Below, piece after piece: positions 42,619 through 50,725 of a DNA stretch of 64,000 bases. The stretch spans positions 1,798,001 through 1,862,000 of the forward strand of contig JABUKB010000001.1 in the NCBI GenBank assembly GCA_014595895.1, written 5' to 3'. Source of the DNA: Lysinibacillus odysseyi (GTDB taxonomy: Bacteria; Bacillota; Bacilli; Bacillales_A; Planococcaceae). The translations under genes were made by a program, and so were the position numbers. The notes under the pieces were generated by a model that was not told the DNA's origin, searched no databases, and saw nothing but the letters and a program-made list of their open reading frames with translations. The number at the start of each line of letters is the position of its first letter. Position 1 is the first letter of the stretch.

Positions 42619-43296
42619 TTGAAAATTTTAATTGCAGAAGACGACAACCGGTTACGGAAGAATATCGTTCATATGATACAAAAAGAATATCACCAAGTAG
42701 ACGCGGTTGATAATGGACAAGACGCTTTACATTATGCCCTATTCGAGCATTACGACCTTCTCATTTTAGACTGGATGATGCCTGAATTAAGCGGAATCGA
42801 AGTGTGCCAAGAGGCAAGAAATCGTGGATATTCAGGCGGCATTCTCATGTTGACTGCGAAAGATGACAGTTCTGACATCATTCGAGGGTTAGACGCCGGG
42901 GCAGATGATTATTTAATCAAACCTTTTAAAATGGAGGAGCTGTTAGCCAGAATACGTGCTATATTACGCAGAAAAGAAAAAACCATTGAACAAGTCATCC
43001 AAATAAGAGACTTTATACTTCACTTAGATTCTCGTACACTCTTTCGTGACAATACAGAAATTGCATTAACGAGAAATGAGTTTCTTTTATTAGAATACCT
43101 TTTTATCAATAAAGGAATAGTGCTAACGCGAGATCAAATTTGCTCCCATGTGTGGGGATATGACCACGACACTTCCAATAACAACTTGGACGCATTGGTC
43201 AAACTTGTTCGGAAAAAAATAGATGAAAATAAGGAAAAATCGGTAATCGAAAATGTTAGGGGCATCGGTTATCGAGTGAGAGAAGCAAATGTTTAA
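42619..43296 (+). CDS. OmpR-family response regulator
   Basis: A 225-residue regulator: receiver domain with the acidic pair in LIAEDDNRL, phosphoacceptor Asp in LLILDWMMPE and Lys in DYLIKPF; DNA-binding winged helix with LTRNEFLLLEYLF, VWGYDHDTSNNNLDALVKLV and ENVRGIGYRVR. TTG 42619 is seven bases after GAGGTG. It overlaps the sensor kinase gene by eight bases. The genes around it suggest it controls the adjacent envelope redox proteins; no binding site was identified. Confidence 0.92.
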   Translation: MKILIAEDDNRLRKNIVHMIQKEYHQVDAVDNGQDALHYALFEHYDLLILDWMMPELSGIEVCQEARNRGYSGGILMLTAKDDSSDIIRGLDAGADDYLIKPFKMEELLARIRAILRRKEKTIEQVIQIRDFILHLDSRTLFRDNTEIALTRNEFLLLEYLFINKGIVLTRDQICSHVWGYDHDTSNNNLDALVKLVRKKIDENKEKSVIENVRGIGYRVREANV

Positions 43297-44536
43297 TCAG
43301 ACTCGCAAGAAACTATCATTATTTTATGCAATATGTTTTTTCTTATTTTTTGTAGGATTTCTCCTGATTCTCTATTTTTCGCTTGTTCAATTAATGGAAC
43401 ATCAGCAACTAGAAGAGCTTGAAACATATTATAACGAGCAGCAGCACGATTTTTACGAACATATCAATGAAGAAGATAAAAAAATACAATACGCTCCAAA
43501 CCGTACGTATTTTTATTATATTTATACAAGTGATTATGCATTTGTTCACGGGGATGAAACGGTAAAGGGACTCTACCGAGAAGTGGAATCCATCTTCCAA
43601 AATGAAGATGTCTCAAATCGATTGGTTAGACGCATGCAATGGGGAGAAGATCATTTCCTTTTATTATCGAAGCCCATTCAGGGGAATAACAATTCATCGG
43701 AAGCCTATATTATTCTAGGTAAATCGATTACGTCGCAATATCACTTTTTTCAAAATATGACCTGGCTCTTTATCGGATTAACCTGCATTTTCACTTTGTT
43801 TCTTGGCTTGATTAGTTATTTTATGGCTGGAAAAGCTATGGTTCCAATCCAACAAAGCTTTGAGAAGCAAAAGAAGTTTGTTTCCGATGCATCTCATGAA
43901 TTGCGTACACCTCTTAGTATTTTTTATAGTTCTCTTGATATATTGGAAGCAGATGAATCAAAGAATGTAAGCGACTTTGGGAAAGAGTTAATTTCCGATT
44001 TAAAAGACGAAGCTGAATTGATGAAAGATCTTTTAGAAAAGCTGCTATTTTTGGCACGGCATGATCAAAATCGTTTAGAAATAAAAAAAGAGTGCATCCC
44101 GCTTTCCGATATGCTTGAAAATATCATGGAGAAATTTAGAAGGACTTTACCAGAAACCATTACTCTTCATTCAGAAATAGAGAAAAATGTTGAATTGCTT
44201 GGCGATTCGAAAAGCATAAACGAACTTATCTATATTTTATTGGAAAATGCTTCCCAGTATACACAACAAGGCTCTATCACAATAAGACTTTTCACTTCAG
44301 GCACGATTGTTAAACTATATGTAGATGATACCGGAATTGGCATTGCAAAAGATGATCTTCCTCTCATTTTCGATCGATTTTACAGAAGTGATCTTGCACG
44401 CAAAAGAGAAGGGACTGGATTAGGTCTTTCCATTGCCAAAGCGATTGTTGAGGAACATGAGGGCACCATAAAAGTAACTAGCGAATTAGGAAAAGGAACA
44501 TCCTTTTGTATCGAGTTTCCTTTTAACAAGGAATAA
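43289..44536 (+). CDS. Membrane sensor histidine kinase
   Basis: A 415-residue kinase with membrane helices at about 13-35 and 163-185, enclosing an extracellular domain of about 125 residues rich in aromatic and acidic residues (QQHDFYEHINEEDKK, RTYFYYIYTSDYAF). The DFYEH word also occurs in the acidic segment of the 41860 protein (NDFYEHHEE). H-box SDASHELRTPLS, N-box IYILLENASQY, G boxes DDTGIGI and GTGLGLSIAKAIVEEHEG. The signal is unknown. Its gene is followed at ten bases by the orphan multi-hairpin element. Confidence 0.92.
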   Translation: MFNQTRKKLSLFYAICFFLFFVGFLLILYFSLVQLMEHQQLEELETYYNEQQHDFYEHINEEDKKIQYAPNRTYFYYIYTSDYAFVHGDETVKGLYREVESIFQNEDVSNRLVRRMQWGEDHFLLLSKPIQGNNNSSEAYIILGKSITSQYHFFQNMTWLFIGLTCIFTLFLGLISYFMAGKAMVPIQQSFEKQKKFVSDASHELRTPLSIFYSSLDILEADESKNVSDFGKELISDLKDEAELMKDLLEKLLFLARHDQNRLEIKKECIPLSDMLENIMEKFRRTLPETITLHSEIEKNVELLGDSKSINELIYILLENASQYTQQGSITIRLFTSGTIVKLYVDDTGIGIAKDDLPLIFDRFYRSDLARKREGTGLGLSIAKAIVEEHEGTIKVTSELGKGTSFCIEFPFNKE

Positions 44537-44543
44537 AGTGAAA

Positions 44544-44690
44544 CTTCAATCAGTGGAGGTTTTCCTCATCCCCACTGATTGTTAGTTGAACCAATCGGGC
44601 TTTTACGGGTAGTTGACCTCCCGCCTATCCTTTTCGCCCTTCTTAAGCCTAGAGGCGGGAATCTTACTACCCGTTAATGCGGGATAAAGC
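44544..44690 (+). mobile_element. Orphan multi-hairpin element, IS605/TnpB right-end (omega RNA)-like
   Basis: In 147 bases there are: hairpin CAATCAGTGG/CCACTGATTG (44547-44581); long stem ACGGGTAGT/ACTACCCGT (44605-44613 with 44666-44674) enclosing TCCCGCCT/AGGCGGGA (44619-44626 with 44653-44660); and a competing CCCG/CGGG (44670-44683), ending in GCGGGATAAAG. From memory this arrangement resembles the conserved 3' RNA scaffold at the right end of IS200/IS605-type elements carrying tnpB in Bacilli. No tnpA or tnpB is present, so it would be a solo end or non-autonomous copy. It could instead be an unrelated structured RNA. Confidence 0.4.
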
Positions 44691-44727
44691 GTTCGCCTAT
44701 TCACCCAGAATAGGTGACGCTTTTTTA
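44687..44727. terminator. Terminator between the sensor kinase and the ferric-reductase-like gene
   Basis: Arms AAGCGTTCGCCTATTC and GAATAGGTGACGCTT (small mismatch) with a T-run on the plus strand. Confidence 0.8.
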
Positions 44728-44734
44728 GTACATT

Positions 44735-45301
44735 TTACGAATTTTCCACTGGCTGTTTTTTCATTGCTTTCTCTCTTTTCTTATGGTGTTCACTAATATA
44801 TCTTATTAAGAAGACAATCACTACAACAGTAACCGTACTCCAATAAAAAACAAGAATAAACGGATTTTTCGTATCGCTGCCAATCAAAATACCATGTACT
44901 AATGATATAACCCATGCTGGTAGTACAGCGATATGCACCTTTTTCCAAACAGAAAAACCCATTTTTCGTATCCAAATATCTGACGTTAGGAACACAATTA
45001 AAAATAAATAAAACGCAATCGTACCTAGCCCTGATAAAACTGGCTGATAATCGGAAATGAAAGGAATCAATAGCTCTGTCATGTGATAGGGTTCATATTG
45101 GTCTACTATTAAAAATAGCATATGTCCAATAACTGCTATGAAGCCAAACCATCCCGCGCTTTGATGCAATTGAAAAAACAAGTTTTTATATGCATTTTCA
45201 ATCGATGATTTTCTTAACAAACCAAAAACGATGGAAACGGTAAAATAAAAATAGGCCACAAACCCTAATAATCGAATCCACTCCCATGTACTAATAAGCA
45301 T
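44735..45301 (-). CDS. Ferric-reductase-like transmembrane heme protein
   Basis: A 188-residue membrane protein with about six helices. Two His pairs of the ferric reductase/MsrQ-type heme site are visible: FFQLHQSAGWFGFIAVIGHM and KKVHIAVLPAWVISLVHGIL. The C-terminus is basic and cytosolic. No FAD or NADPH domain is attached, so electrons must come from a partner or the quinone pool. GAGGGG precedes ATG 45301, which lies seven bases after the apbE stop; it is last in the leftward operon. It probably passes electrons across the membrane to a periplasm-side flavin or metal. Confidence 0.75.
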   Translation of the reverse strand: MLISTWEWIRLLGFVAYFYFTVSIVFGLLRKSSIENAYKNLFFQLHQSAGWFGFIAVIGHMLFLIVDQYEPYHMTELLIPFISDYQPVLSGLGTIAFYLFLIVFLTSDIWIRKMGFSVWKKVHIAVLPAWVISLVHGILIGSDTKNPFILVFYWSTVTVVVIVFLIRYISEHHKKREKAMKKQPVENS

Positions 45302-45308
45302 ATAATAT

Positions 45309-46202
45309 CTACCCCTCTTTTAGCCAATAGCCCTTTTCATTTTCTTTTACCATAAAACATGCATAAGGGATATGCTGCTGTTTCAACCACTGACGAAGCT
45401 CTCTCTCCCCAAGCAAGAAACAAAGCTTTGTTGCAACTTCAGCATCACACAGAGATTTCGTTACAACGGTTGTCTGGATGACATCGGTAGTAGCTACTTC
45501 GCCCGTTTGTCCATTCAATAAATGATGTTTTGCTTTATCCCCTTGCTTCCAGCTTCGATAGACCCGGTTTGACGTTGCAATAGCCCCATTTTTAATTTTT
45601 ATATAACTTATTTCCTCATCTTCTTTATATGGATCGGCCACTCCAATTGTCCATTCTTTTTCACATGTCGACCAGATATTCATATCCCCACCACCGTCAA
45701 CCATCCCATATTCAGGAGACATTTCTTGTTGTAGCCATTGTGCTATTTTCTCGACAATATAGCCTTTGGCAAAGCCTCCTAGGTCGATTTGTTGTTCATC
45801 TGTTTTTAAAACGGAATAATTATTTAAAAATAGAATCGGTGAATCTGAATGTAATTTAGATGGCGGTATGGATTGGCATGGAACTTGGGGAAATGGAAAC
45901 GATTGATTGTATCCATGTTGCTCCAATTGCAATTTTAAATAAGGTGAAAACAGCCCTTCCGTTTGTAGATAGTAGTCATTTGCTTGCAATAAACAATCAT
46001 AGAGAACAGGTGAAAGTTGGATTGTTTCCCCTGTCTTTAATTGATTTAACCTAGCTAGCTCATTTCCTTTTTGGAACCTAGACCACTCTTTTGCTACATA
46101 TTGCAGCCACTTTTCGACTGAACTTTTCCAGCCCTTAGAAGTACCTTTTGGAAGAGCAATATAATATTTCGTGTTCATAACATGAAGTGAAAGTGTCTCC
46201 AA
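45309..46202 (-). CDS. apbE: FAD:protein FMN transferase (ApbE family)
   Basis: A 297-residue flavin transferase that attaches FMN covalently to Thr/Ser in [ST]GA[ST]-type motifs of exported redox proteins. Family features: HVMNTKYYIALPK at the start, QIDLGGFAKGYIVEKIAQWL, MVDGGGDMNIWS and IATSNRVYRSW with HHLLNGQTGEVATTDV. No lipoprotein signal is visible, so it may work at or inside the membrane. TTG 46202 follows AAAGGAGGG. The neighbours are a ferric-reductase-like protein and two exported proteins, none with a canonical acceptor motif. Confidence 0.88.
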   Translation of the reverse strand: METLSLHVMNTKYYIALPKGTSKGWKSSVEKWLQYVAKEWSRFQKGNELARLNQLKTGETIQLSPVLYDCLLQANDYYLQTEGLFSPYLKLQLEQHGYNQSFPFPQVPCQSIPPSKLHSDSPILFLNNYSVLKTDEQQIDLGGFAKGYIVEKIAQWLQQEMSPEYGMVDGGGDMNIWSTCEKEWTIGVADPYKEDEEISYIKIKNGAIATSNRVYRSWKQGDKAKHHLLNGQTGEVATTDVIQTTVVTKSLCDAEVATKLCFLLGERELRQWLKQQHIPYACFMVKENEKGYWLKEG

Positions 46203-46255
46203 CCCATTTCCCTCCTTTCGTTTGCTCGGTACAACGAATTCTTGTACTCACTCCA

Positions 46256-46516
46256 TTATGACTTTCTTGTTTTTCGATCGCTTTGTACGATCGTTTGTTG
46301 TGGATTCATTGTCACGATTTCAAAATTTGTCCAATCTAAACTCATCAATTCTTGTTCCCTTTGCGACATGTTTTCTGTTTCGGATTGTGTAAATGATGAT
46401 GTATCGACATCTGTAGCATCTGATTCCGTCACATTATTAAACTGAGACAACATCAATGCGGATATGATGACACCAGAGCTTCCTAAAATCCATTTTGCTT
46501 TCTTTTGGTCTTTCAA
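46256..46516 (-). CDS. Small exported or membrane-anchored protein of the redox locus
   Basis: An 86-residue protein with an N-terminal hydrophobic segment (WILGSSGVIISALMLSQF) and an outside domain rich in Ser, Thr, Asp and Glu, including FNNVTESDATDVDTSS and ELMSLDWTNFEIVTM. Not recognised. Ser-Asp-Ala-Thr resembles but does not match the ApbE acceptor Ser-Gly-Ala-Thr. TTG 46516 follows GGAGGAA. It lies between apbE and the acidic secreted protein gene in one operon. Confidence 0.6.
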   Translation of the reverse strand: MKDQKKAKWILGSSGVIISALMLSQFNNVTESDATDVDTSSFTQSETENMSQREQELMSLDWTNFEIVTMNPQQTIVQSDRKTRKS

Positions 46517-46554
46517 GGAAAATTCCTCCTATCCTTTTCTATTTTTAAAAATAC

Positions 46555-47238
46555 TTAGTTTCCTGTTAATGATCGGCAGATGAATGTATTACTTTCCGCT
46601 TTCCATTCCACTGAATACCCTAATCCATTTGTAATGACACTAATTGGTATATAGATATCGTTATTAAAATGGAATGCGACAGCAGGTAAAGGGGTTTTTA
46701 CATCATTGTGATACGCAACATTTGTATTTGCTCGAAAAATTATTTCCGTTTGATCATCAGTTACCTCTAAAATTTGGCTTGTTTTATAAACCCTCACTTT
46801 CGCTCCTAAAGCTTCAGCAACCGCTTTGCCGGGAATAAACATTTCTCCTTCCCTCGGAATTACATAAAAAGACTGTTCCTTATTTTCATTTTCTACTTTT
46901 AATGTTACGTTTTTTGCTTCAGTGAAAGGCAATTGACCTTTCTGAATAGCGATCGTTTTTGTCCAGATATTCCATGTACTTTGTTCCGAAACAGATGGAG
47001 ACGTGAAATTATCGTAATTGTACTCGTATTCAGCGTCGTCATCATCATCGTACTCGTATTCATATTCATCGTGATCATCGTCATCGTCATCGTCACGGTA
47101 TTTTCTCTCGTTTTCATAATACTCATGTTCATCATCGTCATTTTCTTCGTAGTCATCGGCTTTTACCATCCCCCCGCTTGTTAGAGTTCCGGCTAACAAT
47201 AGTGTAGAAGCAAATAGACCGATTATTTTAAATTTCAT
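46555..47238 (-). CDS. Secreted acidic protein with copper-amine-oxidase-N-like domain
   Basis: A 227-residue exported protein. Signal peptide to about residue 27 (SGGMVKA), then about 50 residues almost entirely Asp, Glu, Tyr and His with some Asn and Arg (blocks such as DDYEENDDDEHEYYENERKY and DDDDDDDHDEYEYEY), then a domain with FYVIPREGEMFIPGKAVAEA, VRVYKTSQILEVTDDQTEII and IYIPISVITNGLGYSVEW, which matches the stalk-like copper amine oxidase N-terminal fold often seen on Bacillales surfaces. The acidic tract should bind metal cations. First gene of the leftward operon with apbE; good ribosome binding site AAAGGAG. Confidence 0.75.
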   Translation of the reverse strand: MKFKIIGLFASTLLLAGTLTSGGMVKADDYEENDDDEHEYYENERKYRDDDDDDDHDEYEYEYDDDDDAEYEYNYDNFTSPSVSEQSTWNIWTKTIAIQKGQLPFTEAKNVTLKVENENKEQSFYVIPREGEMFIPGKAVAEALGAKVRVYKTSQILEVTDDQTEIIFRANTNVAYHNDVKTPLPAVAFHFNNDIYIPISVITNGLGYSVEWKAESNTFICRSLTGN

Positions 47239-47390
47239 ATAAACAGCTCCTTTCTTTCACACCTTATTTTATAAAGGGAAAATGATAAATAACTGAAAAT
47301 TTATGTGTAATCTCGTATTTATTGCCGGCTTAAAATGAAAAGTGTATGAATTAGTAAAACACCCAAGCTACATGTACAAAATAAGCCAGC

Positions 47391-47427
47391 TAGTTCAAAA
47401 TTGCTGAACTAGCTGGCCAGTTATTTT
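47391..47427 (-). terminator. Terminator after the YkvA-like gene
   Basis: Perfect 12-bp stem CCAGCTAGTTCA/TGAACTAGCTGG with a seven-base loop between the YkvA-like gene and the redox operon. Confidence 0.7.
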
Positions 47428-47525
47428 TCGTACAGAAAAGGTATGCTATTTTCTATATTTCGAGCTTACGATCATCCTACAAAAGTGCTTATTCGTTGAA
47501 GATTGTTATTCAAGTAAAACGTTTA

Positions 47526-47909
47526 TTAATTGAAAAGCCGATAAATATTCATACCAGCCCATATCGTAATGACAACCCAAATTATTACTATTATTGAACC
47601 GACTATCCAATTCTTCGGCTTACCATTTTTCATCATTTCCTGTGCCTTTACTTCACAGTCAGCTAGGACAGCTTTGGGTATCATTTTTAATGCAAACATA
47701 ACGCCTAACGGAACAAGAATGATATCGTCTACATAGCCTAGTATCGGTATGAAATCAGGTATTAAATCAATTGGACTAAACGCATATGCTACAACACAAG
47801 CCGTAAAAACTTTTGCATACAAAGATACTCTTTTATCTCTGTAAGCAAAGTAAAGCACAAATAGCTGCCGTTTTAAATTTCTCGCCCAAACCTTTATTTT
47901 CTCTAACAT
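47526..47909 (-). CDS. YkvA-family (DUF1232) membrane protein
   Basis: A 127-residue protein. The DUF1232 core is clear: VVAYAFSPIDLIPDFIPILG followed by YVDDIILVPLGVMFALKMIP. A C-terminal membrane helix (IIVIIWVVITIWAGMNI) follows. The function of the family is unknown. AGGAG five bases before the ATG. Confidence 0.88.
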   Translation of the reverse strand: MLEKIKVWARNLKRQLFVLYFAYRDKRVSLYAKVFTACVVAYAFSPIDLIPDFIPILGYVDDIILVPLGVMFALKMIPKAVLADCEVKAQEMMKNGKPKNWIVGSIIVIIWVVITIWAGMNIYRLFN

Positions 47910-48156
47910 TTTCTCTCCTAATAACCCCTAAGATTTTATTTTCATTATAACAAAGACTTTAGTTATTGAACCGAGCTACTGTCACTTCCAATCCATAAAT
48001 TGTTTCAATCCTTGTCGTACCTTTTAATAAAGGAAAATACATCTATTCTGTAAAGTAAGCAGCGAACTCAGTTGTCTTGGCAATTTAGCGAAGAAATGTA
48101 GAAGCGCCATTATCATAGCATTTATAATTATTCGTTTCAGAAGATAGCAAAGCGGC
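47910..48156. other. Intergenic region upstream of terC
   Basis: No gene is supported. I looked for the manganese-sensing yybP-ykoY riboswitch that precedes terC homologues in Bacillus and did not find it. Confidence 0.4.
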
Positions 48157-48162
48157 TATAAT
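48134..48162 (+). promoter_or_regulatory. Possible sigma-A promoter of the terC gene
   Basis: TATAAT at 48157-48162, with a weak GTTTCA 17 bases upstream, about 118 bases before the start codon. Confidence 0.35.
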
Positions 48163-48200
48163 ATCTATGTTTCAGTATAGAATGAACAAGAATTGACACC

Positions 48201-48241
48201 CTCTCTTTACCAGAAGGAAAAGGAAAGAGAGTTTAGTTTTT
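48201..48241 (+). terminator. Leader terminator-like hairpin before terC
   Basis: CTCTCTTT (48201-48208) with AAAGAGAG (48224-48231) followed by TTTAGTTTTT lies between the likely promoter and the gene, so it could attenuate transcription. Confidence 0.5.
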
Positions 48242-48279
48242 CTTAGTATGAATCTTACTTATACATAGGAGGAATGTAA

Positions 48280-49047
48280 TTGGATATCTCACTACTTTTA
48301 GAATATGGCTGGGTATTATTGTTGTTGATTGCTCTAGAAGGGTTGCTTGCAGCAGATAATGCCCTCGTACTAGCCATCATGGTTAAGCATTTACCCGAAA
48401 AGGAAAGAAGGAGAGCTCTATTTTATGGTCTCGCAGGTGCCTTCGTTTTCCGTTTCGCTTCATTATTTATCATTACTTTCCTCGTAGATGTATGGCAGGT
48501 GCAAGCAATCGGTGCGCTGTATTTACTGTTCATTGCAATCAATCATATTGTAAGGAAAATATACTTTAAAGATAAAGTAGATAAAAAGGAAAAGGAACAG
48601 AAGAAAGCCGGTTTTTGGGGAACAGTTATTAAGGTCGAATTGGCGGATATTGCATTTGCGGTCGATTCCATTCTAGCAGCTGTTGCTCTCGCGATGACTC
48701 TTCCAGATACAAACCTTCCAGCGATCGGCGGCATGGATGGAGGTAAGTTCCTTGTTATTTTTGCAGGGGGCTTAATCGGGTTAATCATCATGCGTTTTGC
48801 TGCGAACTTTTTCGTCAAACTCCTGGAATCAAAACCTGGTCTAGAAATTGCCGCATTCGCAATCGTTGGATGGGTTGGGGTCAAACTTGCAGTATTGACT
48901 TTAGGACATCCTGATGTGGGTATCATTTCTTATGAGTTCGCCCACTCCGTTCAATGGAAACTCATCTTCTATACTGTTTTGATAGCCATTGCATTAGCTG
49001 GCTGGTTCTTGTCTAAAGGAAACAATACAGAAGTGCCTAAAGAGTAA
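48280..49047 (+). CDS. TerC-family integral membrane protein (metal exporter type)
   Basis: A 255-residue protein with about seven helices. TerC signatures: LLLLIALEGLLAADNALVLA in helix 1 and KVELADIAFAVDSILAAVAL after the central basic loop, which carry the paired acidic metal-site residues, plus GGLIGLIIMRFAANFFVKLL. In Bacillus, TerC proteins (MeeY/MeeF) export manganese and metalate secreted enzymes. TTG 48280 follows AGGAGG. A terminator-like hairpin in its leader suggests regulated read-through. Confidence 0.88.
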   Translation: MDISLLLEYGWVLLLLIALEGLLAADNALVLAIMVKHLPEKERRRALFYGLAGAFVFRFASLFIITFLVDVWQVQAIGALYLLFIAINHIVRKIYFKDKVDKKEKEQKKAGFWGTVIKVELADIAFAVDSILAAVALAMTLPDTNLPAIGGMDGGKFLVIFAGGLIGLIIMRFAANFFVKLLESKPGLEIAAFAIVGWVGVKLAVLTLGHPDVGIISYEFAHSVQWKLIFYTVLIAIALAGWFLSKGNNTEVPKE

Positions 49048-49112
49048 ATTATGAAAAACGAGTAAACTCCCTTAAGCAGGGGGTACTACTATTAACTTTT
49101 ATGTAAATTGTG

Positions 49113-49132
49113 TTAGTATTTCAATATACTAA
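49113..49132. promoter_or_regulatory. Inverted repeat, possible operator
   Basis: TTAGTATTTC and AATATACTAA form a seven-base inverted repeat (TTAGTAT/ATACTAA-like), about 210 bases before the SMR pair. It may be an operator or a random AT-rich symmetry. Confidence 0.3.
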
Positions 49133-49182
49133 AAAAGGTGTTTATATTGACAATAGAGGTTTTCATATTGTGAAAGCAGAAA

Positions 49183-49232
49183 AACCCCGAATAGGATCAC
49201 TTTTTTAAGTGTCCCCTATTCGGGGTTTCGCT
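49183..49232. terminator. Large palindromic hairpin upstream of the SMR pair
   Basis: Fourteen-base arms AAACCCCGAATAGG and CCTATTCGGGGTTT with an inner CACTT/AAGTG hairpin. It may terminate terC transcription or attenuate the SMR genes. Confidence 0.6.
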
Positions 49233-49341
49233 CATTAGCGGTAGATGGTCTATATGATTCTCAAACATCAAATGTATAGCTCCTTTGAAAACATGAAATG
49301 ATTCAAAATCCAATAAAAATAACAAAATGCGAGGCATCATG

Positions 49342-49665
49342 ATGAATGGATATTTACTATTAATAATAGCAATTGTTGCAGAAGTATTTGGAAGTTCCAT
49401 GCTTAAAGCATCAAACGGTTTTAAAAAAATATTACCTGTCTTCGGAATCATCATCGGATACGGCTTGGCGTTCTATTCTTTATCCTTATCATTGAAGACA
49501 ATTCCTCTTGGAATGGCTTATGCGATTTGGTCAGGAGTAGGCACAGCTTTGATCGCTTTAATAGGAGTGATCGTATATAAAGAAGGTCTTAGTAGTAAAA
49601 AGCTCTTTGGCTTAGGGCTAATAATTGCAGGAGTTATTCTCTTAAATTTAAGTGAAATTCATTAA
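49342..49665 (+). CDS. SMR-family multidrug efflux subunit (EbrB/EbrA-like)
   Basis: A 107-residue, four-helix protein. Features: the membrane Glu in IAIVAEVFGSSMLKAS, GYGLAFYSLSLSLKTIPLGM and YAIWSGVGTALIALIG. It is one of two adjacent SMR genes, as in the heterodimeric EbrAB pump for cationic dyes and quaternary ammonium drugs. ATG 49342 follows GAGG by seven bases. The second gene starts 20 bases later. Confidence 0.88.
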   Translation: MNGYLLLIIAIVAEVFGSSMLKASNGFKKILPVFGIIIGYGLAFYSLSLSLKTIPLGMAYAIWSGVGTALIALIGVIVYKEGLSSKKLFGLGLIIAGVILLNLSEIH

Positions 49666-49685
49666 ATAAAAAAGGAGGGCTGACA

Positions 49686-50033
49686 ATGAAAGCCTATATA
49701 TTTTTAACACTTTCTATTATAAGCGAGGTATTCGGCACAACAATGCTCAAAATATCAGAAGGATTCACAATCTTCTTCCCCTCCATGGGAGTCATTCTTG
49801 GATACGGACTTTCATTTTATTTCCTGGGATTAACGCTTAAAACACTGCCATTAAGTTTAGCCTATGCTATTTGGGCTGGAGTAGGAACTGCATTGACGGC
49901 AATGATTAGTGTCATATTATGGGGTGAAGTTCTAGGTGTTCTGAAAGTAATGGGTATATTATTCATTATAGGTGGAGTCGTGGTGCTAAATACTACGGAA
50001 AACAACGAAACAGCGAGAGAGCCCTCAAACTAG
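49686..50033 (+). CDS. SMR-family multidrug efflux subunit, partner
   Basis: A 115-residue, four-helix protein: membrane Glu in LSIISEVFGTTMLKISEG, GYGLSFYFLGLTLKTLPLSL, YAIWAGVGTALTAMIS. It likely pairs with the preceding subunit in opposite membrane topology. AAGGAGGG precedes the ATG. Its stop overlaps the end of the convergent gene by four bases, without a terminator between. Confidence 0.88.
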   Translation: MKAYIFLTLSIISEVFGTTMLKISEGFTIFFPSMGVILGYGLSFYFLGLTLKTLPLSLAYAIWAGVGTALTAMISVILWGEVLGVLKVMGILFIIGGVVVLNTTENNETAREPSN

Positions 50034-50581
50034 AGCTTTGTCGCTGTTTTGTCTACCCGCGGCCAAATGAAATAAAAAATGGCGATGATAAAATCAATTC
50101 CAAGTACTAAACTCCATACTCTTAGTGTTTCAAAAAATACAGAGCTACGATCCGCATCGTTTACTAGGTATATTAATATCATTAAAAAGCCTGCTCCGAT
50201 GATATAGGCAAATAAATGCTGAAAAGACCCTTTCAAAAAATTACGGGCAAATGCATAACCCGTCTTCTTTTCGGGTTTTGTTCCCTCTTTTTTTATGTAG
50301 TACAGGAACTTCTCATCAGCCCAGCGAATCATACTTTTTCCGAAAGCAACCGACACCCCTAAATAGATAGCAGCAAGTGCATGAGCCATCGTTGCATCTC
50401 CACCTTCTAATAGGTCCAGAGTAGTTACGATGAGCAAAAACAAATCAATCACTGGTGTTAGAAACAAAAAGAACGTTCCTAGTTTTTTACGGTTAAATAC
50501 ATAGCGTAACGTGAGGCCAAGTATGATTACAATCCAAAACCCAATTTCTGCTGCAACAATTGACCAAGCAATAAAATTCAA
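50030..50581 (-). CDS. YmcC-like integral membrane protein
   Basis: A 183-residue protein with about five helices: FIAWSIVAAEIGFWIVIILG, LTPVIDLFLLIVTTLDLLEG, HALAAIYLGVSVAFGKSMIR and a C-terminal IIGAGFLMILIYLV segment, with a basic loop in the middle. It resembles Bacillus YmcC, of unknown function. TTG 50581 follows GGGGTGG. Confidence 0.65.
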   Translation of the reverse strand: MNFIAWSIVAAEIGFWIVIILGLTLRYVFNRKKLGTFFLFLTPVIDLFLLIVTTLDLLEGGDATMAHALAAIYLGVSVAFGKSMIRWADEKFLYYIKKEGTKPEKKTGYAFARNFLKGSFQHLFAYIIGAGFLMILIYLVNDADRSSVFFETLRVWSLVLGIDFIIAIFYFIWPRVDKTATKL

Positions 50582-50725
50582 TTAACCACCCCATATGTTT
50601 ACTTACAATTAAATTTTGAAATATAAAATGTACGCTTTTATACTAACTCTTATATTCATACGGATGAGGCAATAGAAAGTTACATTTTTAATTAAATTTA
50701 CCATTTAAATTCAAGGTTTCTAAAA

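Noticed and set aside
46905-47184. Alternative frames over the acidic tract
   Set aside because: The GAT/GAC repeats keep all frames open; only the frame with signal peptide and C-terminal domain makes sense.
49048-49326. Guanidine riboswitch before the SMR pair
   Set aside because: The hairpins present lack the ACGR loops of guanidine-II and the conserved words of ykkC RNA, and the proteins resemble EbrAB rather than guanidinium exporters.
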